NCBI RefSeq assembly: GCF_026385475.1
Contig: NZ_JANIDW010000005.1
Coordinates: 1 to 64,000 of the forward strand
DNA: 64,000 nucleotides
Reading direction: 5' to 3'
DNA from: Bombella saccharophila
Lineage (GTDB): Bacteria > Pseudomonadota > Alphaproteobacteria > Acetobacterales > Acetobacteraceae
Both the position numbers and the translations under genes were made by a program. Positions 17,666-25,892 of the stretch are shown piece by piece (within the stretch, counting starts at the first letter, position 1; each line of letters opens with the position of its first letter). The notes below the pieces were generated by a model. That model was not told the origin of the DNA. It worked only from the letters and a program-made list of their open reading frames with translations, and ran no database searches.

Positions 17666-19345
17666 TTAGCGCGCGATGGGACGATAACGAATCCGGCTCG
17701 GCTCCGTTGAATCCGGGCCTAAGCGGCGGCGTTTATCTTCCTCATATTGCTGGAAGTTACCCTCAAACCATTCCACATGGCTATCGCCCTCAAAAGCGAG
17801 GATATGCGTGGCCAGACGGTCCAAGAACCAACGGTCATGGCTGATGACCACAGCACAACCAGCAAAGGATTCCAACGCCTCTTCCAAAGCGCGAAGGGTA
17901 TCGACATCTAGGTCGTTTGTTGGCTCATCCAGCAGGAGGACGTTATTATCCTCTTTAAGCATCTTTGCCAGATGCACGCGGTTACGCTCACCACCAGAGA
18001 GAACGCCAAGACGCTTTTGCTGGTCTGGCCCCTTAAAGTTAAACGCCCCAACATAAGCGCGGGAAGGTACAGCCCGCTTGCCAAGATGGATAACATCCGT
18101 CCCGCCGGAGATTTCCTCCCACACGGTTTTGCTATCATCAAGATCGTTACGGGATTGGTCAACATACCCCAACTTGACGGTATCACCGATTTTCAGCGAG
18201 CCAGAATCAGGCTGCTCTTGGCCGGTAATCATCTTAAAGAGGGTCGATTTCCCCGCCCCATTAGGCCCAATCACCCCAACAATGCCCCCCGGGGGCAGCT
18301 TAAAGTTGAGGTTATCAATCAACTGCCGGTCACCAAAGCCTTTGCAGAGATTCTCAGCCTCAATAACCGTCTGGCCTAGACGAGGGCCAGGTGTGATGAC
18401 AATCTCCGCCGTGCTGCCAGCGGCATCCTGCCCTGCGGCCAGCATCTCCTCATAGCGCGTAATACGGGCTTTGCTCTTGGCCTGACGAGCTTTAGGCGAG
18501 CTGGAAATCCATTGTTGCTCGGCAGCGAGGGCACGCTGGCGGGCACTTTCTTCTTTCTCTTCCTGCGCGAGGCGTTTGCGTTTTTGCTCCAACCATGAGG
18601 AATAATTACCCTCGAATGGGTAACCACGCCCGCGCTCAATCTCCAAAATCCAGTTCGTGACATTGTCAAGGAAGTAACGGTCATGGGTGATGACCATCAC
18701 CGTGCCTTTATACTCGCGCAATGTCTTTTCCAGCCACGCAACACTCTCGGCATCTAAATGGTTGGTCGGCTCGTCCAGCAGGAGAATATCGGGTTTCTCC
18801 AACAACAAACGGCATAGAGCCACGCGGCGTTTCTCACCGCCGGAGAGCTTATCAACAGGGCTATCAGCTGGGGGGCAACGCAGCGCATCAAGAGCAATCT
18901 CTAAATGACGGTCCAGCTCCCAGCCATCTTCTGCATCAATCTTCTCTTGGAGCTCGGCTTGTTCTGCCAAAAGAGCCGTCATCTCATCATCAGACATCGG
19001 CTCAGCAAACTTCATGGAAATCTCATTGAACCGCTCAACAGCCTTCTTCAACTCACCAAAGCCTTGAGCAGCATTCTCACCAACGGTCAAGTTCGGGTCG
19101 AGCTGCGGCTCTTGCTCCAAATAGCCGATGCGCACACCTTCAGCCGCCCAAGCCTCACCGCCGAACTCTTTCTCAATCCCTGCCATCACTTTAAGCAGGG
19201 TGGACTTACCCGCACCATTCACACCGAGGACACCAATCTTCACCCCCGGCAGGAAGGAGAGCGTAATCCCCTTAAATACCTCGCGGCCGCCCGGATAGGA
19301 CTTTGTGACGTCCTTCATGACATAAACATACTGATAGGCGGCCAT
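17666..19345 (-). CDS. ettA: Energy-dependent translational throttle protein EttA (ABC-F ATPase)
   Basis: Soluble ABC-F protein that binds the ribosomal E site and gates entry into elongation according to ATP/ADP. 559 aa with two ABC cassettes and no membrane segment: Walker A GVNGAGKST and GPNGAGKST, signatures KLSGGEKRR and VLSGGERNR. A linker of about 80 residues rich in K, R, E and A lies between them (about 245-320). The beginning (AAYQYVYVMKDVTKSYPGG) and overall length match EttA rather than Uup or other ABC-F members. AGGGAG precedes the ATG. Confidence 0.96.
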   Translation of the reverse strand: MAAYQYVYVMKDVTKSYPGGREVFKGITLSFLPGVKIGVLGVNGAGKSTLLKVMAGIEKEFGGEAWAAEGVRIGYLEQEPQLDPNLTVGENAAQGFGELKKAVERFNEISMKFAEPMSDDEMTALLAEQAELQEKIDAEDGWELDRHLEIALDALRCPPADSPVDKLSGGEKRRVALCRLLLEKPDILLLDEPTNHLDAESVAWLEKTLREYKGTVMVITHDRYFLDNVTNWILEIERGRGYPFEGNYSSWLEQKRKRLAQEEKEESARQRALAAEQQWISSSPKARQAKSKARITRYEEMLAAGQDAAGSTAEIVITPGPRLGQTVIEAENLCKGFGDRQLIDNLNFKLPPGGIVGVIGPNGAGKSTLFKMITGQEQPDSGSLKIGDTVKLGYVDQSRNDLDDSKTVWEEISGGTDVIHLGKRAVPSRAYVGAFNFKGPDQQKRLGVLSGGERNRVHLAKMLKEDNNVLLLDEPTNDLDVDTLRALEEALESFAGCAVVISHDRWFLDRLATHILAFEGDSHVEWFEGNFQQYEEDKRRRLGPDSTEPSRIRYRPIAR

Positions 19346-19461
19346 GGTAGCGGTCTCCCTCTTAAACGCGCGACAAGAATACAGAAAGCAGGGCCCTGCC
19401 CCCTGTTACCTTGGGGCGTTCTCCCAAAAATACAAATACGCCCCCTTATGGAAGCACCATC

Positions 19462-19535
19462 TGCGCCCGGCAGGACTCGAACCCGCAACCTAGCCGTTAT
19501 GAGCGGCCAGCTCTAACCAATTGAGCTACAGGCGC
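19462..19535 (-). tRNA. tRNA with CAU anticodon, probably tRNA-Ile2 (lysidine type)
   Basis: 74-nt class I cloverleaf: acceptor GCGCCTG/CGGGCGC, D arm AGCTCAATTGGTTAGAGCT, anticodon stem GGCCG/CGGCT with loop CTCATAA, and T arm GCGGG-TTCGAGT-CCTGC. Anticodon CAU means elongator Met or, after TilS converts C34 to lysidine, Ile for AUA. C4-G69 and C5-G68 are TilS recognition pairs, and the anticodon stem resembles E. coli tRNA-Ile2. It lacks the G-C-rich initiator anticodon stem. CCA is not encoded (GAT follows A73), unlike the other three tRNAs here. Confidence 0.85.
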
Positions 19536-19714
19536 ATAGACATTCCGTCACATCGCCCAGACGCACTTTTTTTGCAACCCCTTCCGCATGAAAAACGTTC
19601 TTTCTTCCCTCTCCCACCCCCTCATAATGGCTCTGTAATACACATATACAAAGCTGAATGTATCCTTTATGGATACGCTTATCCGCCTACATAATCAGAT
19701 CAATGGAGCATGGC

Positions 19715-20239
19715 ATGGACGTTAGCAAAATTTCCCCCGGCAAAGATGTCCCTAATGACATCAATGTCGTTATTGAGATTCCTCAGGGCTCTCAAGTAAA
19801 GTACGAAGTTGATAAAGAGAGCGGGGCTGTTTTTGTGGATCGCTTCCTCTTTACCCCCATGGCTTATCCTGCCGCTTATGGCTTCATCCCCAACACACTC
19901 GCCGCTGATGGCGACCCGGTGGATGCCCTTGTTCTTACCCCGGCTGATGTCCTCCCCGGTAGTGTTATCCGTGCCCGGCCTATTGGCGTGCTGAAAATGG
20001 AAGATGAAAGCGGGCAAGATGAGAAGCTCATCTGCGTACCGCATGATAAAATCCACCCGCAATTCAGCACCGTGCAGTCTTTGGACCAACTGCCAGAGAT
20101 TACCCTTAAAGCCATCGCCCATTTCTTTGAGCGTTATAAGGACTTAGAGCCTAATAAATGGGTAAAAGTCGCTGGATGGGGCGATAAAGCAGAAGCCGGC
20201 AAGGTGATTGAAGCAGCCCTCGCCGCAGCGAAGAAGTAA
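19715..20239 (+). CDS. ppa: Inorganic pyrophosphatase Ppa (family I)
   Basis: Hydrolyses pyrophosphate from biosynthetic reactions in the cytosol. 174 aa from the ATG at 19715, which has GGAG six bases upstream, against 176 for E. coli Ppa. Upstream in-frame ATGs at 19703 and earlier would overlap that ribosome-binding site. Active-site residues are visible in the DGDPVDALV motif and in the preceding [17 protein letters not shown] block. A terminator follows 25 bases after the stop, so it is a single-gene unit. Confidence 0.97.
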   Translation: MDVSKISPGKDVPNDINVVIEIPQGSQVKYEVDKESGAVFVDRFLFTPMAYPAAYGFIPNTLAADGDPVDALVLTPADVLPGSVIRARPIGVLKMEDESGQDEKLICVPHDKIHPQFSTVQSLDQLPEITLKAIAHFFERYKDLEPNKWVKVAGWGDKAEAGKVIEAALAAAKK

Positions 20240-20263
20240 GTTCTACTCACATCTCTATAAAAG

Positions 20264-20296
20264 CGGGCTGTCTCTAAAAGGGGCGGCCCGTTTTTT
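20264..20296 (+). terminator. Intrinsic terminator of ppa
   Basis: CGGGCTG (20264-20270) pairs with CGGCCCG (20284-20290, one G-T) and is followed directly by six T. Confidence 0.85.
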
Positions 20297-20376
20297 ATAA
20301 AGGCGTGCTACGCGCAGCGCAGCATAGCCATAAAAAAAACCACCTTGCCCTTAGCAACGTGGTTCTTCTACCGGTC

Positions 20377-20451
20377 TGGAGCGGGCGAAGGGATTCGAAC
20401 CCTCGACCCCAACCTTGGCAAGGTTGTGCTCTACCCCTGAGCTACGCCCGC
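20377..20451 (-). tRNA. tRNA-Gly(GCC), copy 1
   Basis: 75 nt with encoded CCA. Acceptor GCGGGCG pairs with its complement. The anticodon loop lies in AACCTTGCCAAGGTT (anticodon GCC), and the T-loop is TTCGAAT. It is identical over its whole length to the copy 112 nt to the right. Confidence 0.97.
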
Positions 20452-20488
20452 ATCAGATTCTCTACCAACAACCCAAACTTTTATCACT

Positions 20489-20563
20489 TGGAGCGGGCGA
20501 AGGGATTCGAACCCTCGACCCCAACCTTGGCAAGGTTGTGCTCTACCCCTGAGCTACGCCCGC
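20489..20563 (-). tRNA. tRNA-Gly(GCC), copy 2
   Basis: Second identical 75-nt tRNA-Gly(GCC) with CCA, the upstream member of the pair in transcription order. A 37-nt AT-rich spacer separates the two, so one transcript probably yields both. The remaining sequence up to 20737 holds no gene I can support. Confidence 0.97.
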
Positions 20564-20737
20564 ATCGTTGGTGGGAGGCTTATGCCCCAAAGCCATCCTT
20601 GATGCAATCCCTTACTAACATTTTATTTTCCCTCCGACAGTGCCATCCCCTTGCCACATGGCTCCTTTGCCTGTGCAAAGAGGCACAATAATTCTATCAT
20701 CAAGGTCAGTTTTCTACACTACAAAGTCCTACCCATC

Positions 20738-21664
20738 ATGCCAGAGTCTCTCTTTCCCCCTAAAGTGCCCATGGCCTCTCACGCGATAGAGGTGGATCAT
20801 GCCAACTTCATGCAAGACGTAATTGAGGCCAGCACGACCACACCCGTCATGGTAGAGTTCTGGTCCTCTGCTTCAGCATTATGCCAAAAGCTCTCCCCTC
20901 GCTTAGCAAATGCTGTTCAGGCCCTAGAAGGGCGTATCACGCTCGCACGGTTAAACATCGACACAAATCGTCCGCTCGTCACCCAATTGGCGCAAATGGG
21001 CCTGCCATTACAATCTGTCCCGCTTGTTGTCGCCTTCTGGCAGGGGCAGGTGTGTGACCTCTTCCAAGGCACTCCCACCGACCCTCAGCTTAAAACATTC
21101 CTTGAGACACTCCTTAAAGACAGTGGACAAAGCCTACCGGCAGCACATTTATTGGAAAAAGCCAAAGAGGCCCTCCAAACGGGTGCATGGGCTGAGGCCA
21201 CGAATCACTATACCAGCCTCTTAGAGACAGACCCCAACCACCCTGCCGCTTGGGCCGGTCTCATCCGCTGCATGATGGGCTTAGATGACCCAGACAGCGC
21301 AGAAGAAGCCGCACGCCAAATCCCCGAATCTTTGCTAACTGACCCGCTCATCTGCGAGGTAAAAACCGCCCTACACACTTTTCTTGAAGGCAAAAAAGCA
21401 GCCGGTAAACTCTCTCAATTACGCCAAGCTGTTGCCCAATCCCCCAAAGATACGACACTGCTCGCAGAGCTTGCCACCGCCCTCAATGGTGCAGGACAAC
21501 GAGAAGAGGCAGCCCAACTCTTGCTCGACATCATCGCTCACGACAAGGAAGAAGCCAGACAGACGGCAAAGGCGCAATTGCTCACATTCTTTGAAAGTTG
21601 GGGCATGACTCATCCCGACACATTAACGGCACGACGTAAGCTCTCCTCGCTCCTTTTCTCATGA
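20738..21664 (+). CDS. CnoX-like chaperedoxin (thioredoxin domain plus TPR)
   Basis: About 308 aa. An N-terminal thioredoxin fold (about 15-125, VMVEFWSSASALCQ) is followed by a TPR-like helical region to the C-terminus, the layout of CnoX/YbbN. That protein holds unfolded substrates under oxidative stress and hands them to GroEL or DnaK. The active site reads SSASALC, so the redox CxxC is reduced to a single cysteine. That suggests a holdase or mixed-disulfide role rather than thiol oxidoreduction. The start is ATG 20738 or 20771, and neither has a strong ribosome-binding site. The Lon-domain gene follows in the same direction after 75 nt. Confidence 0.82.
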   Translation: MPESLFPPKVPMASHAIEVDHANFMQDVIEASTTTPVMVEFWSSASALCQKLSPRLANAVQALEGRITLARLNIDTNRPLVTQLAQMGLPLQSVPLVVAFWQGQVCDLFQGTPTDPQLKTFLETLLKDSGQSLPAAHLLEKAKEALQTGAWAEATNHYTSLLETDPNHPAAWAGLIRCMMGLDDPDSAEEAARQIPESLLTDPLICEVKTALHTFLEGKKAAGKLSQLRQAVAQSPKDTTLLAELATALNGAGQREEAAQLLLDIIAHDKEEARQTAKAQLLTFFESWGMTHPDTLTARRKLSSLLFS

Positions 21665-21739
21665 CAAAGCACCCCTCATGACACCATGAAGGGGGGATAA
21701 AATGCGCTTTAATATTTGCCCCCCTTTATGGAGGATACT

Positions 21740-22402
21740 ATGCCAACAACACACACACATCCTACAATAAAGCGGCGTGTCCCGGCCCTTGTGGACATAA
21801 CATTAGCAGACCTTCCCCCCCGCGTCGGCTTGTTTCCTTTAACGGAGACTATCCTCCTACCCCAAGGGCAGCTTCCCCTTACCGTTTTTGAGCCACGTTA
21901 TCTTGCTCTCTTAGAGGCTTCTCTCACACAACATCGTATGATTGGCATCATCCAACCAAATGCTGAGGCTCGCTTTGGCGATACCACCCCACCGTTAGAG
22001 CATGTTGGCACATTAGGCCGCGTTACTTCATTTATGGAACAAGAAAGCGGCCAATTCTTCATCACACTCACTGGAGTATGCCGCTTTCGCTTGCTCCAAG
22101 ACCAACTTACAGAGGACGGTTGGCGGGAAGGCCGCATCAATGCCATGCCATTCTCTCACGACCTCTTAGAACCCCCCTCCCTCAATCTGGACAGAGAGGC
22201 ACTTGCTACAGCCTTAAAAAGCTATAGCCAGCGTCATTCTCTTTCCATCAAATGGCAGAATCTAAACAAACTTAATAACAGCATTCTCCTTACAATGTTA
22301 CCGATGCTGCTACCCTTTTCAGCCCGTACAAAACAAACCTTATTGGAGTGTGACTGCTTAAACACGCGCGCCCATCAACTTATGGAAGAACTCTCACACT
22401 AG
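21740..22402 (+). CDS. Lon N-terminal (LAN/PUA-like) domain protein
   Basis: 220-aa stand-alone Lon substrate-binding domain, without AAA+ or protease parts. The family pattern is clear: VGLFPLTETILLPQGQLPLTVFEPRYLALLEA, read in two parts at residues 25-60, then IGIIQP and an LGRVTSF strand. The C-terminal third is helical. The ATG at 21740 has GGAGG five bases upstream and is preferred over 21728 and 21716. Its position between a CnoX-like protein and a Trm112-like gene is common in alphaproteobacteria. The function is unknown. Confidence 0.88.
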   Translation: MPTTHTHPTIKRRVPALVDITLADLPPRVGLFPLTETILLPQGQLPLTVFEPRYLALLEASLTQHRMIGIIQPNAEARFGDTTPPLEHVGTLGRVTSFMEQESGQFFITLTGVCRFRLLQDQLTEDGWREGRINAMPFSHDLLEPPSLNLDREALATALKSYSQRHSLSIKWQNLNKLNNSILLTMLPMLLPFSARTKQTLLECDCLNTRAHQLMEELSH

Positions 22403-22468
22403 GGCTGGCCCCCCAACCGCAAAAATCATACCATGTCTTACATTCAAACAAATAATGGATGATTCATC

Positions 22469-22654
22469 ATGACCACCACTCCCCCCGCACCAGAACTTGT
22501 AACGCGCCTTGTCTGCCCCCTTACAAAAGGGCCTGTCCATTATGATGCTGCGCGCAACTGCATCATCAGCCCCAAAGCGAAATTGGCCTTCCCCGTACGT
22601 GATGGCATCCCCGTCATGCTGCCAGAACACGCAACCCCCCTTGAGGAAAACTAA
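22469..22654 (+). CDS. Trm112-like small protein (YcaR/UPF0434)
   Basis: 61 aa. The family signature [13 protein letters not shown] comes first, then the [15 protein letters not shown] block shared by YcaR-type proteins and eukaryotic Trm112. Trm112 activates several methyltransferases; bacterial members have no settled role. Only one of the usual zinc cysteines is present. It is 66 nt downstream of the Lon-domain gene and probably co-transcribed. It converges on the lipoprotein gene with six bases between stops. Confidence 0.9.
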   Translation: MTTTPPAPELVTRLVCPLTKGPVHYDAARNCIISPKAKLAFPVRDGIPVMLPEHATPLEEN

Positions 22655-22660
22655 GCGCTT

Positions 22661-23050
22661 CTAAGGCGTCTGCTTGGTTGAGGGCGCGCCATACATCACG
22701 TCTGTTCGTGTCTCTGGTGGGGCCATAGGCACACCAGGCACACCCCCTGTATTAGCCCGTACCGCTCGGCCTGAAATCTCATCAGGTGTGGGTTGGATCG
22801 TCTGTACAATAGGGACCATGCCCCCCCAATAAACCGGTGGGGGGTGGTGCACCTCCCGAAATGGTTTTTTAGGGTAGGCCTCTGTCATATCTGCTTTTGG
22901 TAAATGACGATGGCTCCGCTCATCATCATTGCCCTCTCCAGCACACCCCATAACCACAACACACCCTAATAAACATAGCCCAAGCCGGCAGTACTTGGCC
23001 CACCGCCCTTGAAGAGGGATAAATGCAGAAGGGTGAAAAAACCGTGTCAT
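22661..23050 (-). CDS. Small lipoprotein of unknown function
   Basis: 129 aa from ATG 23050, which has AAGG five bases upstream; GTG 23056 would overlap that site. The N-terminus is long and basic (about 1-20), then a hydrophobic stretch ends in the lipobox VVMGC. The mature part is short, rich in proline and glycine (VHHPPPVYWGG, GGVPGVPMAPPE) and probably unstructured. I do not recognise a family. It is divergent from the phosphatase gene with a 45-nt gap. Confidence 0.6.
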   Translation of the reverse strand: MTRFFHPSAFIPLQGRWAKYCRLGLCLLGCVVVMGCAGEGNDDERSHRHLPKADMTEAYPKKPFREVHHPPPVYWGGMVPIVQTIQPTPDEISGRAVRANTGGVPGVPMAPPETRTDVMYGAPSTKQTP

Positions 23051-23095
23051 TTCCACCTTATAGCATGTCTATGTGATTGACGAAGGCCTGCGAGC

Positions 23096-23761
23096 ATGAA
23101 AAGACAAGACATGTTTAAAGGCACTATTTCATCCCCACGACAATGGCTTCATGCCTGGTTTGATGGGCTTTTTAAAGACCACGCTATCTTCCGCTTAGTG
23201 TGGACTAACCTTGCTCCTGTCATACCGGGACGCGTATGGCGGAGCAACCATCCCACACCAGCTCGCCTTAAACGATGGCACAAAACACTTGGCTTAAAAA
23301 TGGTCTTTAATTTACGCGGACACCGCCAATGTGGGGCAGACGCGTTAGGACGAGAGATGTGCCAGCATATTGGCTTGCCTTATCTTGATATGGCGTTTGA
23401 GAGCCGTAATGCACCGCATAAAGACCGTATTTTACGCTTTTACGCCCTTTATACTCAGGCACAATTTCCCCTACTTTTACATTGTAAATCCGGCGCGGAT
23501 AGAACAGGCCTCGCCAGCGGTCTTATCATTCTTTTTGAAGGCGGCACGGCAGAGGACGCTCTTAAACAACTCCATTGGCGTTTTCTGCACTTTCATCATT
23601 CCCGTACAGGGATATTGGATGCCTTTTTCTTACTTTACCAAAAAACAGCCGAAGGAAGACGGCCTTTTTTAGACTGGGTTCGCTACGATTATAATGAAGA
23701 CGACCTACGTCATGCTTATCATGCAGGACAATTTAAGCATTTACTGACCTACAGACGATAA
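23096..23761 (+). CDS. Cysteine-based protein/lipid phosphatase (tyrosine/dual-specificity type)
   Basis: 221 aa. The P-loop HCKSGADRTG has nucleophile Cys130 and Arg136, with a preceding general-acid region. The segment VWRSNHPTPARLKRWHKTLG and the FNLRGHR strand match the bacterial DSP-like group found near lipid and envelope genes. There is no signal peptide; the basic, aromatic N-terminus may touch the membrane. Substrates in this group include phospholipids, phosphotyrosine and inositol phosphates, and none is indicated here. It converges on the HTH gene with an eight-base gap. Confidence 0.8.
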   Translation: MKRQDMFKGTISSPRQWLHAWFDGLFKDHAIFRLVWTNLAPVIPGRVWRSNHPTPARLKRWHKTLGLKMVFNLRGHRQCGADALGREMCQHIGLPYLDMAFESRNAPHKDRILRFYALYTQAQFPLLLHCKSGADRTGLASGLIILFEGGTAEDALKQLHWRFLHFHHSRTGILDAFFLLYQKTAEGRRPFLDWVRYDYNEDDLRHAYHAGQFKHLLTYRR

Positions 23762-23769
23762 ACACTCCT

Positions 23770-24225
23770 TTATGGACTACGCGCTATATCTCGGATGAAG
23801 TCAAGAAGCTTCTGGCGGTGACGCTCGTCCTTGATGCTGTAATAGGCCTTCGCGAGTTCCAATGTCTCGGGCATCATGAGCAACTCAATCTCACTACCCT
23901 CTTTTGCTTTTAAGGATACATCGCTCGTTTTCGATGCTTCCCCTTTTTGGAAAGGGGCTTGCTCCTCCTGTAACCCAACCTCTAGAGGAAGCGTAAAACT
24001 GTCCAACTCATCGAAAAAGAAACCAACTGGCACACCTAAGATTTTTGCCATCTCATATAAGCGACCTGCACCGATACGATTTGTCCCGCGCTCATATTTT
24101 TGCACCTGCTGGAATGTAATGCCGAGTGCCTTCGCTAACTTCTCCTGCGAGAATTTCCGCAAGCCTCGTAAAAGGCGGATGCGTCTCCCAACATGCACAT
24201 CAACAGACGAAGCCATACCAGCCAT
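23770..24225 (-). CDS. XRE-family HTH transcriptional regulator
   Basis: 151 aa. An XRE/Cro-type HTH occupies residues 10-70 (RIRLLRGLRKFSQEKLAKAL, then FQQVQKYERGTNRIGAGRL). An acidic linker and a short helical tail (ETLELAKAYYSIKDERHRQKLL) follow. This architecture is a conserved alphaproteobacterial regulator usually found just after lnt and before metK. Lnt precedes it here too, with a 115-nt gap that carries an inverted repeat, but no metK follows. An alternative start at Met4 is possible. Confidence 0.88.
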   Translation of the reverse strand: MAGMASSVDVHVGRRIRLLRGLRKFSQEKLAKALGITFQQVQKYERGTNRIGAGRLYEMAKILGVPVGFFFDELDSFTLPLEVGLQEEQAPFQKGEASKTSDVSLKAKEGSEIELLMMPETLELAKAYYSIKDERHRQKLLDFIRDIARSP

Positions 24226-24251
24226 CTCAACAACCCCGACAATAACAGGTA

Positions 24252-24307
24252 AACTAATTCCTTTTCGCGTAGTGGTTAGTAATTAGTTAATTGTCAGGCT
24301 ACGTCAA
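24252..24307 (-). promoter_or_regulatory. Inverted repeat and -35-like box upstream of the HTH regulator
   Basis: AACTAATT (24252-24259) and AATTAGTT (24281-24288) are 8-bp inverted arms 21 nt apart, 27 nt upstream of the HTH gene. On the minus strand TTGACG (24307-24302) can serve as a -35, with the distal arm where the -10 should be. This placement is that of an autoregulatory operator, inferred from position only. Confidence 0.35.
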
Positions 24308-24340
24308 TCTATTCCCCGAGTCGAAGGCTCGTTAATACCG

Positions 24341-25867
24341 TTATTCTGCCCATTTTCGTCTATAATGCTCCACTATAGCGACCATACTCGCCATAAGAGC
24401 CAACATATAAGGGACTGAACGCCCCATTATAGAGAACAATGTCCATCCCTCTGCCGCTGGTAGAGGGCGGATCAATAATTGCTCTTTTCCCCAACGTGTA
24501 TGGCCTACATCTCGGCCTCTTGCATCATAAAGAGCCGATATGCCACGGTTATTAACAAATACCACAGGTAGCCCTTCTTCTACGGCCCTCATTCTTCCAG
24601 TAGCAAGGTGCTGCCGTGGCCCGGCACTATTACCATACCAAGCATCATTAGAGATCGTTAATAACCAATCTGGCCGCTGCCCGCGTGCAACAACACTGCC
24701 AGAAAATACGATCTCATAGCACACCATAGGGCCGACACGCCCCACAAGAGGTAGGTCCCATGTTTTTAATCCTGGTCCCGGCACAATAACTGCCGGTAAT
24801 AGATGAAATGGTAGAACCCATGGCTCATATTCACCAAATGGAACGAGACGACTTTTATCGTACATCGCCTCAATGTGCCCATCGGCGGCCAGAGCTATCA
24901 AACTATTATACCAACGCCCTTTTCCCGCACGTCGGTCAGACCCTAATAAAACTGGGGCACCTGCTGCTGCCACAGCAATAAGACGCCGCGCTTCCTCATC
25001 CTCATCTAACAAACCAGGGAATGCCGACTCAGGCCATACCACAACAGGCCTATGTCCTGGCAAAATCGCCCGCGCCTCTGCCACACCTTTTGTCGTCAAT
25101 TGTAAATACGACTCGAATTGCGCGTATGCCCCATCACGCTCCAGCACATCATCTTCAGCAACATTGCCCTGCACAATAACAATGGCAGGATTAGAATGAT
25201 CTGCTCGTACGATATTATGGTCGAGCCGCCATAGCCCCCACCCACACCATAACCCCGCACAAACACAAACACTCGTGACAGCCCCTCGCCCTTGCCATAA
25301 CGCCAAAGACGCCAGCACCACCATAAATGTAAGCCCATCTACCCCTATTAGAGCGGCGGGCTGAATCAACACATCTCCCACACGACCAGGTAGCTCCAAT
25401 ACGCTCCCTAAAGGATTCCACGGGAAACCAGAAAAATAGAATACACGGGCCATATCAGCCAATGTCCAGCTCCCCGCAAACAGCAACATGCGCGGCCACC
25501 CCTCAGGGACCAACCGACATAAAAGAGCAGGAACCATAATCAAAGGGGCAATCAACAACGCAACGCCGGGGGCGGCAAAAGGCACAACCCACCAAAACTC
25601 ATGCACACGCGTCAACACGGCATTGGTCAGCCAATATAACCCTGCCGTGTGAAACCCCATCCCAAATAAAAAGCCCCACAAAGCAGCACGCCGCCATGTA
25701 GGGGCTACACAAACAGCCCGATAAAATAAGCCTAACGCCACAGGAAGAGCAGGAATAAAACAAAGTGGCGGCAAAGCTAATGCCGCTACACAGCCCATCC
25801 CCACCATAAATAGGGCACCGCGCCACCCTCCCTGTTGCGGTAGGGAACACAATGCCTTCATCCTCAT
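24341..25867 (-). CDS. lnt: Apolipoprotein N-acyltransferase Lnt
   Basis: Adds the third acyl chain to lipoproteins in the inner membrane. 508 aa: six to seven N-terminal membrane segments (about 20-215), a periplasmic nitrilase-fold domain (about 225-470) and a C-terminal membrane segment. The catalytic triad is visible as Glu in VVWPESAFPG, Lys in YDKSRLVPFGEY and Cys in MVCYEIVFSG. Together with lspA at 43275 it covers the last two lipoprotein maturation steps. It follows the olsB-like gene by 25 nt. Genes usually between them in related genomes (miaB, phoH, ybeY, a corC/tlyC homologue) are absent. Confidence 0.96.
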   Translation of the reverse strand: MRMKALCSLPQQGGWRGALFMVGMGCVAALALPPLCFIPALPVALGLFYRAVCVAPTWRRAALWGFLFGMGFHTAGLYWLTNAVLTRVHEFWWVVPFAAPGVALLIAPLIMVPALLCRLVPEGWPRMLLFAGSWTLADMARVFYFSGFPWNPLGSVLELPGRVGDVLIQPAALIGVDGLTFMVVLASLALWQGRGAVTSVCVCAGLWCGWGLWRLDHNIVRADHSNPAIVIVQGNVAEDDVLERDGAYAQFESYLQLTTKGVAEARAILPGHRPVVVWPESAFPGLLDEDEEARRLIAVAAAGAPVLLGSDRRAGKGRWYNSLIALAADGHIEAMYDKSRLVPFGEYEPWVLPFHLLPAVIVPGPGLKTWDLPLVGRVGPMVCYEIVFSGSVVARGQRPDWLLTISNDAWYGNSAGPRQHLATGRMRAVEEGLPVVFVNNRGISALYDARGRDVGHTRWGKEQLLIRPLPAAEGWTLFSIMGRSVPYMLALMASMVAIVEHYRRKWAE

Positions 25868-25892
25868 GATGGGGAACCCCTATTAACTGCTC

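Noticed and set aside
20377-20563. Direct repeat of 75 nt, at first read as a possible mobile or attachment repeat
   Set aside because: Both units fold as tRNA-Gly(GCC) with CCA. The repeat is a tandem tRNA pair, and no integrase gene or partial third copy is near.
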